From contig NZ_JACRMG010000009.1 of NCBI RefSeq assembly GCF_016219575.1, positions 868,001 through 932,000 on the forward strand: a stretch of DNA of 64,000 nt, in the 5' to 3' direction. Below the pieces are notes generated by a model. It was given only the letters and a program-made list of their open reading frames with translations, had not been told where the DNA came from and ran no database searches. The DNA is from Bradyrhizobium sp. Its GTDB lineage: Bacteria; Pseudomonadota; Alphaproteobacteria; Rhizobiales; Xanthobacteraceae. The translations under genes and the position numbers were made by a program. Below are positions 1 through 9,202 of the stretch, in pieces; the first letter of the stretch is position 1, and each line of letters opens with the position of its first letter.

Positions 1-41
1 AGTGGACCTCAATAATATGCATTTGCTAAACGAGGTGACCG

Positions 42-61
42 GCGCCGTCCTTTGACGGCGC
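42..61. other. Perfect 8-bp hairpin upstream of the first gene
   Basis: GCGCCGTC (42-49) and GACGGCGC (54-61) pair perfectly around a CTTT loop, 24 bases before the start codon at 86. No T-run follows on the plus strand, so it is not a typical intrinsic terminator. It could be the tail of an upstream terminator or a leader-RNA structure. What lies further left is outside the window. Confidence 0.4.
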
Positions 62-85
62 ACAAGGCATCACCAAGGGCAGGAA

Positions 86-1075
86 ATGGCGTCCAACAAG
101 AAGAAGATTTTCATCACGGAGTCGTTCTCGCAGGCCGGCCGGGTACTTCTCGGCGAACGCGACGACATCGAGATGGTCGAATTCCCCAACATGATTTCGG
201 CCGGTGATTTCCAGGCGAAGCTGCGCGAGCACGCCCCGGTTCACGGCGTGGCACTCGGCGCTACCCGCTTCGGCGAGACCGAGCTCGAGGCATCCGGCGA
301 CATGAAGGTGGTGACGCGCATCGGTGTCGGCTTCGACGCCGTCGACATTCCGGCGCTGAGCAAACGCAAGGTGCCGCTGATGGTGGCGGGCACCGCCAAC
401 TCACCGTCGGTCGCCGAGCAGGCGCTGTTCATGATGCTGACGCTCGCCAAGCGCGCGAGCGAGATGGATTCCATCGTCAAGGACAACAAGTGGTCCGCCC
501 GGCTTGGCGCATTGCCCTACGATCTCTTTGGCAAGACCGTGCTGATCGTGGGCTTCGGCCGTATCGGCACCCGCACCGCCAAGCGCTGCCTTGCCATGGA
601 AATGAATGTCCTGATCTACGATCCCTACAAATCTGCGGTCGACATCAAGGCCGCAGGCTGTGAGCCTGTCGCCGATCTCGACGCAGCCCTGCCGCGTGCC
701 GACTTCGTCAGCATCCATTGCCCGAAGAATCCTGAAACGGTCGGGATGTTCAGCGCGGCACGGATCAGGTTGATGAAGCCGACCGCCTATCTCGTCAACA
801 CCGCCCGCGGCGGCATCATCGACGAGAAGGCGCTGCACCAGGCTCTGGTGTCGAAGAAACTCGCCGGCGCCGGCCTCGACGTGTTCGAGCAGGAGCCGCC
901 GCCGGCCGACAATCCCTTGCTTGCCTTGCAGAACGTCATCACGGCGCCGCATGTCGCCGGCGTGACGCGGGAGGCGGTCGATCGCATGAGCGAGCAGACC
1001 GCGCGCAACATCCTCAGCGCGCTCGACGGCACGCCGATCCGGGCGAACGTGATCAATCAGGACGTGCTCGGCTGA
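86..1075 (+). CDS. D-2-hydroxyacid dehydrogenase (phosphoglycerate dehydrogenase-like)
   Basis: NAD-dependent oxidation or reduction of a D-2-hydroxyacid. The 329 residues match the usual length of the short family members without a C-terminal ACT domain. The nucleotide-binding loop GFGRIG is at residues 156-161 with an acidic residue (D179) at the end of the second strand. The catalytic triad is visible as Arg in NTARGG, Glu in EQEPP and His in PHVAG. The physiological substrate cannot be read from sequence; SerA-like, glyoxylate reductase-like and other hydroxyacids are all possible. It sits 62 bases upstream of an amidase on the same strand, so the two may be co-transcribed in an amide or hydroxyacid catabolic unit. 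ATG at 86 is preceded by a purine-rich AGGGCAGG. Confidence 0.85.
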   Translation: MASNKKKIFITESFSQAGRVLLGERDDIEMVEFPNMISAGDFQAKLREHAPVHGVALGATRFGETELEASGDMKVVTRIGVGFDAVDIPALSKRKVPLMVAGTANSPSVAEQALFMMLTLAKRASEMDSIVKDNKWSARLGALPYDLFGKTVLIVGFGRIGTRTAKRCLAMEMNVLIYDPYKSAVDIKAAGCEPVADLDAALPRADFVSIHCPKNPETVGMFSAARIRLMKPTAYLVNTARGGIIDEKALHQALVSKKLAGAGLDVFEQEPPPADNPLLALQNVITAPHVAGVTREAVDRMSEQTARNILSALDGTPIRANVINQDVLG

Positions 1076-1137
1076 TCGTTTTTCGCGGACCAGCGCCCGG
1101 CGGCTCGCCGGGCGCCTTGCATTGAAACGGGTGTTCC

Positions 1138-2562
1138 ATGGCCTTCAAGGAATTCGGCAAGCATGACGCGGTCGGCCTCGCCGACCTCGTGCGCAGGAAG
1201 CAGGTCAGCGCGCAGGAACTGCTCGATGAGGCGATCGCCCGCACCGCAAAGGTGGACCCCCAGATCAACGCCGTCGTGGTCAAGCACTACGACTATGCGA
1301 AGAAGCAGGTCGACAAGGGCCTCCCCGATGGCCCCTTCACCGGAGTACCGTTCCTGCTGAAGGATCTCGACCTGCTGCAGGGCACGATCACCACTTTCGG
1401 CGCCAGCATCTATCGCAACAACGTCGCCGACCATAGCGGTACCCTCGCCCAGCGCTTTCTCGATACCGGCGTTGCGATCTTCGGCAAGAGCGCCAGTCCG
1501 GAATTCGGACTGATGCCGACCACGGAATCGCGGCTGTTCGGCGCGACCCGCAATCCCTGGAATCTCGCGCATTCTTCCGGCGGGTCGTCGGGCGGCGCGG
1601 CGGCGGCCGTTGCGGCGCGCATCCTGCCGATGGCGCATGCCAGCGACGGCGGCGGCTCGATCCGTATCCCCGCTTCCGCTTCCGGCGTGTTCGGCCTGAA
1701 GCCGACCCGCGCGCGCAATCCGCTCGGGCCCGACCGCGGCGAAGGCTGGGGCGGCTTCTCCTGCGGCCACGTCGTGAGCATCAGCGTGCGCGACAGCGCG
1801 GTCATGATGGATGCCGTGCACGGCCCCGAGACCACGAGCCTCTATGTCGCGCCGCCGCCGGAGCGGCCGTTCTCGCAGGAAGTCGGCCGCGATCCCGGCC
1901 GCCTGCGCATCGCCTTCACCGACCGCTCGCCGCATGGCGAGGCCATCGACCCCGAAGTCGCCGCTGCCGTGCGTGACGTCGCCGCGATGCTGGGCAAGCT
2001 CGGCCACCATGTCGAGGAACGCGCGCCAAAGCTTCCGGCCGATCCGGCCGCTGTCATGGCGGTCATCGTCGGCGCCAACACCGCGCTTACCGTGCGGATG
2101 GCTGAAGCAATGTTCGGCCGACAGATGACGGGCGACGACTTCGAAGCCCTGACCATGGCGATGAGCCACAATGCGCAGAAGACCAATGCCACCGATTACG
2201 TCGCAGCCCAGCTTGACGCCTTCCGTATCGCCCGCTCGCTCGCGGAATTCTTCGAAAGCTGCGACGTCTTCCTGTGTCCGACGCTGTGCGCGCCGCCGGT
2301 GAAGATCGGCGAGCTCAACACGATGTCGAACGACCTCTCGCATATCGGTCCGATCCTGCACCGCTACATGCCTGCCACTTCGATGTTCAACATGTCCGGC
2401 CAGCCTGCGATGAGTGTACCGCTCGCGTGGAACAAGGCTGGATTACCGCTCGGCATGATGTTCTCAGCCAGGCTCGGCGATGAGGCGACCTTATTCCGCC
2501 TCGCGGGCCAGCTTGAGCAGACGCGGCCCTGGAGGGACAAATTGCCGCCGGTATGCGCGTAA
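1138..2562 (+). CDS. Amidase, amidase-signature family
   Basis: Hydrolyses a carboxamide to acid and ammonia. The Ser-cisSer-Lys triad of the amidase-signature family is complete: K75 in LLKDLD, S150 in the GGSSGG loop and S174 in DGGGSIRIPAS. At 474 residues it has the normal family length, and there is no signal peptide, so it is cytoplasmic. The substrate is unknown; GatA is unlikely because no gatB or gatC is nearby. It follows the hydroxyacid dehydrogenase on the same strand, and the weakly conserved small gene at 2675 lies downstream. Confidence 0.88.
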   Translation: MAFKEFGKHDAVGLADLVRRKQVSAQELLDEAIARTAKVDPQINAVVVKHYDYAKKQVDKGLPDGPFTGVPFLLKDLDLLQGTITTFGASIYRNNVADHSGTLAQRFLDTGVAIFGKSASPEFGLMPTTESRLFGATRNPWNLAHSSGGSSGGAAAAVAARILPMAHASDGGGSIRIPASASGVFGLKPTRARNPLGPDRGEGWGGFSCGHVVSISVRDSAVMMDAVHGPETTSLYVAPPPERPFSQEVGRDPGRLRIAFTDRSPHGEAIDPEVAAAVRDVAAMLGKLGHHVEERAPKLPADPAAVMAVIVGANTALTVRMAEAMFGRQMTGDDFEALTMAMSHNAQKTNATDYVAAQLDAFRIARSLAEFFESCDVFLCPTLCAPPVKIGELNTMSNDLSHIGPILHRYMPATSMFNMSGQPAMSVPLAWNKAGLPLGMMFSARLGDEATLFRLAGQLEQTRPWRDKLPPVCA

Positions 2563-2674
2563 GCTGGCCGCGTCGCGGCCAAAACTCAGCCTCATTCGCA
2601 CGCGAGGAAGGGCGACCGGCGCGGCAACGGGGACACCGGTTCCGCTGACGGAGTTCATATCCGGAGGCCTGATC

Positions 2675-3109
2675 GTGGATAGCAGCGATCCGACTGACCA
2701 TGCGCTGGCGGCCATCGCCAGCATTCGTGAAAATGCCGACGACGATGCCGCTCTGCAGCCGCAAAGCGACGCGGAAAAGCACGCCATTGCGGTGATCGAA
2801 GACAAGCCGCTGGCACCTGAACAGCCGGACGATGGCGACAGCTATTTCAAGGTGGGCCCGGGGCCGATGGCGTCGATTCGCTTCAAATGGTCGGTGCGGC
2901 GTGGCGAGAACGACGACTATTTCGTCGACGAAACTATCGGGGAAAATTCGGCCCCGATCACATCGGGGCCGATGAGCCGCGAGGCCGCAGTCAAGATGGT
3001 CGACGATCGCGAAGCCGATGCGCGCCGGCGGTTTGATGATCTGCGCAACGAGATGGCCGGGCGCAGCGCCATCGCCAACGTATTGCGGGGCGACAAGGGC
3101 GAAGCCTGA
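2675..3109 (+). CDS. Hypothetical protein, 144 residues
   Basis: Not recognised. The open frame extends back to 2480 inside the amidase, but the GTG at 2675 has a good ribosome-binding site (CCGGAGG at 2661-2667) and gives a compact acidic protein. The C-terminal part has alternating charged residues (MVDDREADARRRFDDLRNEM) that should form an amphipathic helix. No signal peptide, membrane segment or cysteine is seen. Codon use looks normal for the genome, so it is probably a real lineage-specific gene. Confidence 0.6.
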   Translation: MDSSDPTDHALAAIASIRENADDDAALQPQSDAEKHAIAVIEDKPLAPEQPDDGDSYFKVGPGPMASIRFKWSVRRGENDDYFVDETIGENSAPITSGPMSREAAVKMVDDREADARRRFDDLRNEMAGRSAIANVLRGDKGEA

Positions 3110-3309
3110 ACGTCGCGATCTGGATAGCGGAACCTGCGACTTTTGCGTGGAATTGACGGCATTTCGGGGCGATCCTAGATTCGCCCGCAGATCGGATTGA
3201 ACCGAAGCCGCGCGGTGACGACTTATGGTTTGAAAGTGACCTAGGTCACGCTGCTTGAAGCCGCCAACGTCTAGAGCTTCGGGCGGGATTCCCTGTTCAG
3301 GAGGTCGTT

Positions 3310-4194
3310 ATGAAAAAGCTCTTGGCTGTCGCCGCCCTGTTGCTGGCGAGCAGCGCAGCACAGGCCCAGTACTCCTTCGAATATGGGGGCAAGACCATCC
3401 GCGTCGACCCCGACCGCGGAACCGTGCAAATTCCGGGCGTTTACGACAACACCAAGAAGGCCAAGAAGGGCGACGAGGCACCGGCCGCCAAATCGAAGCA
3501 ACCGGAGAAGACGACCACGACCACGGCTGCCCCGCCGCCCGCAGCCCCGGTTGAGCAGCAGCCGGCTGTGGCCGTAGCGCCGCCTGCCCCAGCCCCAGTG
3601 CCCGCGCCTGCTCCTGTGCCAGCGCCTGCCACGGTGGCCGCGCCGGCCATCCAGGCGCCGATCCCGCCACCGCTCGCTGCCACCGGCGATCAGTCAACGG
3701 CGACCGCGGCAGCTGCGCCGACCGTCAATCCTGCCGCTCCGGCCATGAGCGCGCCGCCGCCCGGTCAGCAAAGCGTTTTGCCGCCGCCGCCTGCTGCGGC
3801 ACCGCCGCCGCCAGCGCCTACGGCCGCCACAGTACCGCCTGTGTCAGCTTCCATTGCCCCGCCGCCGGCCCCGAGACCGGCGCCCGCGGTAGCCGGCAAC
3901 ACGCCAATCGGCGTCTGGCTGACCGAGGAGAAGGAAGGCAAGGTCCGCATCGAGCAATGTGGCGCCAACCTCTGCGGCTATTCCGTGGACAAGAAGACCA
4001 ACCAGAATAGCGAACAGGTGCTGATCAACATGAAGCCCGGCAAGGACAAGTGGAGCGGCCGGATCCTCGATCCCAATACCGGCAGCACCTACGACTCCAC
4101 GATCGCGATGAAGGGCACCGACACCCTGCGCGTGCAGGGCTGCGCCTTCGGCGGCGTGTTCTGCGGCGGCCAGACCTGGACACGGGTGAACTAG
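3310..4194 (+). CDS. Exported Pro/Ala-rich protein with C-terminal DUF2147-like domain
   Basis: Residues 1-20 are a clear Sec signal peptide ending in AQAQ. A mature N-terminal stretch with charged residues is followed by a long low-complexity region (about residues 70-195) of Pro, Ala and Val, like a periplasmic spacer. The last ~95 residues (from GVWLTEEKEGKVRIEQCG) resemble a DUF2147 lipocalin-like beta domain, with four cysteines that could form disulfides (C in QCGANLCG, and CAFGGVFCGG near the end). It is probably an envelope protein whose domain is held off the membrane by the spacer. CAGGAGG at 3298-3304 gives a strong ribosome-binding site, and a strong terminator follows at 4223. 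Confidence 0.75.
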   Translation: MKKLLAVAALLLASSAAQAQYSFEYGGKTIRVDPDRGTVQIPGVYDNTKKAKKGDEAPAAKSKQPEKTTTTTAAPPPAAPVEQQPAVAVAPPAPAPVPAPAPVPAPATVAAPAIQAPIPPPLAATGDQSTATAAAAPTVNPAAPAMSAPPPGQQSVLPPPPAAAPPPPAPTAATVPPVSASIAPPPAPRPAPAVAGNTPIGVWLTEEKEGKVRIEQCGANLCGYSVDKKTNQNSEQVLINMKPGKDKWSGRILDPNTGSTYDSTIAMKGTDTLRVQGCAFGGVFCGGQTWTRVN

Positions 4195-4222
4195 CCGTCA
4201 GTCGGATACCGGCCATTCCAAG

Positions 4223-4250
4223 GGCCCCGCCCGATCGGCGGGGCCTTTTT
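4223..4250 (+). terminator. Intrinsic terminator after the DUF2147 gene
   Basis: GGCCCCGCC (4223-4231) and GGCGGGGCC (4237-4245) form a perfect 9-bp GC stem with a 5-base loop, followed by TTTTT (4246-4250). It lies 28 bases after the stop codon. Confidence 0.9.
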
Positions 4251-4335
4251 CATGCGTGACAGCCATCACGGTCGCCGATTGCCCGGCATGACACCTTCCG
4301 CTCCGAGAGACACTAACGGGGGAAAGGTGATTCCC

Positions 4336-4692
4336 ATGAGCGCATTTCAAAAAGCCAAGCTGACCAGCATGCTGCTCGCCAGCGTTCTGCTGGCAACGCC
4401 GGCTGCGGCCAGCACCTCGTTTGACGGGCAGTGGAGCGTGCAGATCGCTTCATCCAGTTCCGCCTGCACCAACGGTGCATCGGTGTCGATCGGGATCAAC
4501 AACGGCGAGGTCGCATCGAACACCTCGGCGGTGACGGCCTCCGGCCGTGTGGCCGAAGCCGGCACGATCAACGTGACCCTGAGCACCGGCATCAAACGTG
4601 CGGTCGGCTTCGGCAGGCTGAGCGGCTCATCCGGGTCAGGCACCTGGCGTGCGGCTGCGTGCTCGGGCACCTGGACCGCGCAGCGCAACTGA
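4336..4692 (+). CDS. Small secreted hypothetical protein, 118 residues
   Basis: The frame is open from 4252, but the ATG at 4336 follows a strong purine-rich ribosome-binding site (GGGGGAAAGG) and opens directly into a signal peptide (KLTSMLLASVLLATPAAAS). The mature part is about 90 residues, rich in Ser, Gly and Thr, begins FDGQWSVQIASSS, and contains a pair of cysteines near each end. This resembles small alphaproteobacterial periplasmic beta-sandwich proteins of unknown function. No partner gene is evident; the downstream gene is convergent. Confidence 0.7.
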   Translation: MSAFQKAKLTSMLLASVLLATPAAASTSFDGQWSVQIASSSSACTNGASVSIGINNGEVASNTSAVTASGRVAEAGTINVTLSTGIKRAVGFGRLSGSSGSGTWRAAACSGTWTAQRN

Positions 4693-4719
4693 CCGTGCGA
4701 CGTCGCGCCGGCCTCGCGA

Positions 4720-5127
4720 TCACGCCGACGGCGCGACGTTGTACTCGGCGTCGGTGACGTGCTCCATCCAGGTGACGTAACTGCCGTCGAGCGCTTCCTG
4801 CATGGCAATGTGGGTCATCGCGTTGTTTGGCGCGGCGCCGTGCCAGTGCTTCTCGCCCGGCGGAATCCAGACCACGTCGCCCGGCCGGATTTCCCGCACC
4901 GGCCCGCCCTTGGCCTGCACGCGGCCAATGCCTGAAATCACGTACAGGGTCTGGCCGAGCGGATGCGTGTGCCACGCCGTTCGCGCGCCAGGCTCGAATG
5001 ACACGCGGTTCGAGGCCAGCCGCGCGGGGGCCGGCGTCTGGATGATCGGATCCTGCAGCACTGTGCCGGTGAAGGATTCCTTCGGGGCCCGGCGTGTCGG
5101 GCGGGTGCCGGCGAGATGAATTTCCAT
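4720..5127 (-). CDS. Cupin-domain protein, 135 residues
   Basis: Single-domain cupin. Motif 1 (AWHTHPLGQTLYVISG) and motif 2 (PGDVVWIPPGEKHWHG) carry the His and Glu/Gln residues that usually bind a divalent metal. The frame is open far upstream into the RraA-like gene, but ATG at 5127 with an AGGGAGA ribosome-binding site gives the standard size. It is 23 bases downstream of the RraA-like gene on the same strand, so the two form an operon. Cupins of this type are often isomerases or dioxygenases in small-molecule catabolism; the substrate is not readable. Confidence 0.82.
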   Translation of the reverse strand: MEIHLAGTRPTRRAPKESFTGTVLQDPIIQTPAPARLASNRVSFEPGARTAWHTHPLGQTLYVISGIGRVQAKGGPVREIRPGDVVWIPPGEKHWHGAAPNNAMTHIAMQEALDGSYVTWMEHVTDAEYNVAPSA

Positions 5128-5150
5128 GGGCTTGTCTCTCCCTGACGATG

Positions 5151-5849
5151 TTATTTCTTGCTTGCGGCGTAGCGCGCCTTGGTCTCGGCGTTCATGGGAT
5201 AGAGGCCGGGCAGCGCTGCGCCGTTGTTTACCTCGTTGACGATCCAGGCTTCCATCCGCTCCTGTTCCGGTCCTTCGGAGAGGATGGTATCGAGCTGCGC
5301 CTGCGGGATCAGCACGGCGCCGTCCTGGTCGGCGACCACGATGTCGTTGGGAAATATAGCGACCCCGCCGCAGCCGATCGGCTCGCCCCAGCCGACGAAG
5401 GTCAGGCCAGCGACCGACGGCGGCGCCGCATAGCCGTTGCACCATACCGGAAGATTGGTGCCGAGCACGCCCTCGACATCGCGCACGACGCCGTCGGTGA
5501 TGAGCGCAGTGACGCCGCGCTTGACCATGCGCGCGCAGAGGATGTCGCCGAAGATGCCGGCATCGCTCACGCCCATGGCATCCACCACGGCAATGCATCC
5601 CGCCGGCATGGCCTCGATCGCGGTGCGCGTCGAGATCGGCGACGACCAGGATTCCGGCGTGGCGAGATCTTCGCGCGCAGGCACGAAGCGCAGCGTGAAC
5701 GCGCGCCCGACCAGCCGCGTCTGTCCCGGATGCAGCGGCTTGGTGCCGCGCATCCAGACGTTCCGCAGGCCTTTCTTGAGCAGCACGGTCGTGATGGTGG
5801 CGGTAGATATCCTGGAAAGCGTTGCGATCTGCTCGGGGGACAGGGACAT
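5151..5849 (-). CDS. RraA-like protein (4-hydroxy-4-methyl-2-oxoglutarate aldolase / oxaloacetate decarboxylase type)
   Basis: 232 residues in the RraA/HMG-aldolase superfamily. The core is recognisable from conserved stretches such as CIAVVDAMGVSDAGIFGD and the C-terminal IVVADQDGAVLIPQAQ. Metal-dependent family members cleave 4-hydroxy-4-methyl-2-oxoglutarate to pyruvate; true RNase E inhibitors are shorter (about 160 residues) and differ here. Coupling to a cupin suggests a catabolic enzyme rather than an RNase regulator. It is divergent from pxpB, with about 200 bases of AT-richer promoter region between them. Confidence 0.78.
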   Translation of the reverse strand: MSLSPEQIATLSRISTATITTVLLKKGLRNVWMRGTKPLHPGQTRLVGRAFTLRFVPAREDLATPESWSSPISTRTAIEAMPAGCIAVVDAMGVSDAGIFGDILCARMVKRGVTALITDGVVRDVEGVLGTNLPVWCNGYAAPPSVAGLTFVGWGEPIGCGGVAIFPNDIVVADQDGAVLIPQAQLDTILSEGPEQERMEAWIVNEVNNGAALPGLYPMNAETKARYAASKK

Positions 5850-6047
5850 CGAAAAGACGGGCTCCGGTGGGAAAGAAGTTGCGGCCGCATCTTGCGGGGA
5901 AGGAGGTTCGCGTCAAGGGCAGTGCGATCAACCCTGCTTATCGCCAGCATGCTGTTTAATTTATTGAAGTTGCACGAACTTTTTCACAGAACGAATTCCA
6001 CTCCGGCCTGAAACGCGCTAGCTTGCGAGGCAGGAATCCGGAAGGCC

Positions 6048-6776
6048 ATGGTCGAAATCAATACCCTCCCCCGCCTCCTGCCGAGCGGCGACAGCGCCAT
6101 CACGGTGGAGTATTCCCGCGACATCGACGATGGCGCCAATCGCAGCGTCCTTTCGCTCGATCGTGCGCTGGCGCGCGCGCCGATCGCGGGCGTGATCGAG
6201 GCCGTGCCGACCTATCGCTCGCTGCTGGTGCATTACGACCCCGTGCAGATCGACTACGACTCATTGAGCCAGCGTCTGCTCGCGCTGGCGCGATCGCCGG
6301 CCGAGGCGAGCCCGAGCACGCGGCGCTGGCGCATCCCCGTTGCCTACGGCGGCGAGCACGGCGCCGATCTCGAGGATGTGGCGAAATCGCTCAACACCAC
6401 GCCCGATGACATCGTGGCGCGGCACGTCGCGGGCAATTATCGCGTGGCGATGATCGGCTTTACGCCCGGCTGGTCGTATCTCAGCGGGCTCGACAAGTCG
6501 TTGCACATGCCGCGACGGCAAAATCCGCGGCTGCTGACGCCGGCCGGCACGATCTCCATCGGCGGGGTGCAGACGGGCGTGCAGTGCCTCGCCGGACCCA
6601 GCGGCTGGCACCTTCTCGGCCGCACGCCGGTGCGCACCTATCAGTTACACCGCGATCCCACCTTCCTGCTCGAACCCGGTGATTACGTTACGTTTTCGCA
6701 GATTGACGCCCGGAGCTTTGCGGAGCAGGACCGCGCCGCGGAAGCGGGCAAAATCATCGCCGAGCTCGTCGCCTGA
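6048..6776 (+). CDS. pxpB: 5-oxoprolinase subunit PxpB (KipI-type)
   Basis: Subunit B of the ATP-dependent bacterial 5-oxoprolinase, which with PxpA and PxpC converts 5-oxoproline to glutamate. The 242 residues include the KipI/PxpB motifs FTPGWSYLSGL, HMPRRQNPRLLTPAGTISIGG and GPSGWHLLGRTP. It is the first gene of a tightly coupled triplet: its TGA overlaps the ATG of pxpC by one base (TGATG). The order B-C-A and the overlaps argue for stoichiometric production of the complex. Older annotations call it an allophanate hydrolase subunit 1 or KipI. Confidence 0.9.
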   Translation: MVEINTLPRLLPSGDSAITVEYSRDIDDGANRSVLSLDRALARAPIAGVIEAVPTYRSLLVHYDPVQIDYDSLSQRLLALARSPAEASPSTRRWRIPVAYGGEHGADLEDVAKSLNTTPDDIVARHVAGNYRVAMIGFTPGWSYLSGLDKSLHMPRRQNPRLLTPAGTISIGGVQTGVQCLAGPSGWHLLGRTPVRTYQLHRDPTFLLEPGDYVTFSQIDARSFAEQDRAAEAGKIIAELVA

Positions 6777-7828
6777 TGCCGAAGCTCGTCATTGCCTCGA
6801 TCGGTCCCGCAAGCTCGGTCCAGGACGGCGGCCGTCCGGGTTCGCAGCGTTATGGTCTCACGCCCAGCGGCGCGATGGATCGTCTCGCTCTGGCCGCGGC
6901 CAATACGCTGGTCGGCAACGCGCCGTTTGCGGCAGCCATCGAGGTCGGCCCGTTCGGAGCGGCCTTCATCGCGCGCGGCGGTTCTGTTCGCGTTGCATTG
7001 TCGGGCGCGCAACGCAGTGCCGACATCGCAAAGCGGCCGGTTGCGGTCGACAGCTCGATGACGCTGGCGGACGGCGAGACGCTGACGCTCGGCTTTGCGC
7101 GCAACGGCTCCTTCAGCTATCTCGCGATCGAAGGCGGCATTTCGGGCGAGCCGATGTTCGGCAGTCTGTCCGTGAATGCGCGCGCCGGTCTCGGCAGTCC
7201 CTACCCGCGCCCGCTGCAGGCCGGCGACGAATTGCAGGCGGCACCTGCAAGCGGGGCACCGGAGCGCCGCATCGAATTGCCCGATGTCCCGGACGCACCG
7301 ATCCGCATCGTGTTCGGTCCGCAGGACGACGAATTCTCCGACGAGGCCAAGGCGCTGTTTCTGGCCAGCGACTGGAAAATCTCCGCGACCAGCGACCGCA
7401 TGGGTTACCGGCTCGAAGGCCCCGTCATCAGGCATCTGCACGGCCACAACATTGTTTCCGACGGCACGGTGAACGGCAGCATCCAGGTGCCCGGCAACGG
7501 CCAGCCGATCGTGCTGATGCCGGACCGCGGCACCAGCGGCGGCTATCCCAAGATTGCCACCGTCATCACAGCCGATTTCGGCCGCTTCGCGCAGATTTCC
7601 GCCGGCCGCAGTTTCCGCTTCAAGGCCCTCAGCATCGCCGAGGCACAGGCCGAGGCGAAGAAGTTCGCCGACCTTGTGCGTACCCTGCCCGACCGCCTGC
7701 GCGCGGACGGCGCCGAATTCAACATCGAAGCCCTGGCCGATGCTAACGTGGCAGGCCACGCCGTGAGCGCCGTGGACGCCGGAACCTGGCATCCATATGC
7801 CTGGACAGAAAGCGAGCAAGCACCATGA
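6776..7828 (+). CDS. pxpC: 5-oxoprolinase subunit PxpC (KipA-type, biotin-dependent carboxyltransferase fold)
   Basis: 350 residues of the KipA/PxpC family. Diagnostic stretches are [16 protein letters not shown] near the N terminus, [28 protein letters not shown], and [22 protein letters not shown] near the C terminus. It works with PxpB in the ATP-dependent 5-oxoproline activation step. The stop codon overlaps the pxpA start by four bases (ATGA), which fits translational coupling. Confidence 0.9.
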   Translation: MPKLVIASIGPASSVQDGGRPGSQRYGLTPSGAMDRLALAAANTLVGNAPFAAAIEVGPFGAAFIARGGSVRVALSGAQRSADIAKRPVAVDSSMTLADGETLTLGFARNGSFSYLAIEGGISGEPMFGSLSVNARAGLGSPYPRPLQAGDELQAAPASGAPERRIELPDVPDAPIRIVFGPQDDEFSDEAKALFLASDWKISATSDRMGYRLEGPVIRHLHGHNIVSDGTVNGSIQVPGNGQPIVLMPDRGTSGGYPKIATVITADFGRFAQISAGRSFRFKALSIAEAQAEAKKFADLVRTLPDRLRADGAEFNIEALADANVAGHAVSAVDAGTWHPYAWTESEQAP

Positions 7829-8595
7829 AGACAGTCGATCTCAACTGCGATCTCGGCGAGGGTTTTGGCGCCTGGGAAATGGGCAACGACGCCGCCATGA
7901 TCGAGCTTGCAACCTCGGTCAATGTCGCCTGCGGCTTCCATGCCGGCGATCCCGACATCATGCGCCGTACGGTCGAGCTTGCCAAAGCGCGCGGCGTCGG
8001 CGTCGGCGCGCATCCCGGCTATCGCGATCTGCACGGCTTCGGGCGCCGCCCGATGCCGGGGCTGACGTCGCGGGAGATCGAGAACCTGATCGCCTATCAG
8101 ATCGGCGCGCTGCAGGCGATTGCGACGGCGGCCGGCTACAAGGTCACCCATGTCAAGGCGCATGGCGCGATCTCCAACGTCGCCTGCGAGGACGACATGA
8201 CGGCGAAGGCAATCGCCGATGGCATCAAGGCGGTCGATCCCAATCTGATCTTCGTGGTGCTGGCGAACTCAAAGCTCGTGAAAGCCGGCGAGAACGCCAA
8301 TTTGCCGATGGTGCACGAGGTCTTCGCCGACCGCGCCTATGAGGACAACGGCACGCTGGTGTCGCGCAAGAAACCCGGTGCGGTGCTGCATGACGCCAAG
8401 GCGATCGCCGATCGCGTGGTGCGGATGGTGCAGGACGGCGCGGTTGTCTCCGTCACCGGCAAGGTCATCAAGATGCGCACGGACACGGTCTGCATCCACG
8501 GCGACACGCCCGGCGCCGTCGAGATCGCGCGCGGTGTGCGTGCGGCGTTGAAGGCTGCCGGAATCGACGTGGCGCCGTTCAAGAAGCCGAATTGA
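7825..8595 (+). CDS. pxpA: 5-oxoprolinase subunit PxpA (LamB/YcsF family)
   Basis: 256 residues starting [17 protein letters not shown], the hallmark opening of the LamB/YcsF family. [26 protein letters not shown] and VKAHGAISN are also present, supplying the conserved acidic and His residues expected to act on the activated lactam ring. It is the last gene of pxpBCA. Its role is recycling of 5-oxoproline, which forms spontaneously from glutamine and glutamate and from glutathione turnover. Confidence 0.92.
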   Translation: MKTVDLNCDLGEGFGAWEMGNDAAMIELATSVNVACGFHAGDPDIMRRTVELAKARGVGVGAHPGYRDLHGFGRRPMPGLTSREIENLIAYQIGALQAIATAAGYKVTHVKAHGAISNVACEDDMTAKAIADGIKAVDPNLIFVVLANSKLVKAGENANLPMVHEVFADRAYEDNGTLVSRKKPGAVLHDAKAIADRVVRMVQDGAVVSVTGKVIKMRTDTVCIHGDTPGAVEIARGVRAALKAAGIDVAPFKKPN

Positions 8596-8756
8596 ATCTG
8601 ACGGCTGGCGATGGAGTCTCGAGTCGTGCTCGAAGTATGATTTGCGTGCCCTAGCGGTCCATTGAGAGATTGTTAAGGGTCTTCCTAAAGCCAAACTTTC
8701 CGAATGGTTGATAGGCGTAGCTCTCTATCCCTTAACGTCCTCACGGGTTTGAAAGC

Positions 8757-9137
8757 ATGTTTCGCAAATCTGCCTCGCTTTTGATTGCCGCCGTTGCGGT
8801 TGCAGCTCTTCCCAGCACCGCCTACGCCTTCTGTGACAGCTGCTACATTCCGCCGCCGCAGCCCTGCACCACCTGCTATCAATTGCAGAGCGTGCCGCCG
8901 CAATACCGCACGGTGCAGGAAACCGTGATGGTCTCCCCGGGCGCCGTGGTCGCGCACCGCACGCCGGCGCAGTATCGCACCGTCATGGTGCCGAAAACGG
9001 TGATGGTCGCGCCGGAAGGCGTCGCCTATGAGCGCATTCCGCCGCGCTATGCCACGCAGCAGCGCGTCGAGATGGTGTCGCCGGGCTATTCCTACTACGC
9101 GCCTGTCGCGCCGCGCTGCGCCACCTGCGGTTACTGA
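8757..9137 (+). CDS. Small secreted protein with tandem YRTV/VMV repeats
   Basis: 126 residues with a signal peptide (about 1-23, ending TAYAF). The mature part starts with a Cys-rich segment (CDSCYIPPPQPCTTCYQ). It then has about three degenerate copies of a 21-25-residue unit of the form xYRTVxxxVMVxPxxVxxxRxPP, and it ends with a second Cys pair (CATCGY). It is likely an envelope or surface protein; similar YRTV-repeat proteins are common and uncharacterised in rhizobia. It is convergent with the next gene, separated only by a palindromic repeat. Confidence 0.75.
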   Translation: MFRKSASLLIAAVAVAALPSTAYAFCDSCYIPPPQPCTTCYQLQSVPPQYRTVQETVMVSPGAVVAHRTPAQYRTVMVPKTVMVAPEGVAYERIPPRYATQQRVEMVSPGYSYYAPVAPRCATCGY

Positions 9138-9149
9138 AGATTCTTGGTC

Positions 9150-9202
9150 TTGAGCATGATCTTATCCGAAAACCGGTTTCCGCTTTTCGGGATCATGTTC
9201 TA
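9150..9202. repeat. Palindromic dispersed repeat (GAGCATGATC type)
   Basis: GAGCATGATC near 9152 is mirrored by GATCATGTTC at 9191-9200, with inner arms CCGAAAA/TTTTCGG. This is a roughly 50-base imperfect palindrome of the kind scattered between rhizobial genes. It fills the gap between two convergent genes, and its end supplies the stop codon of the minus-strand gene at 9200. It may act as a bidirectional transcript end. Confidence 0.7.
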
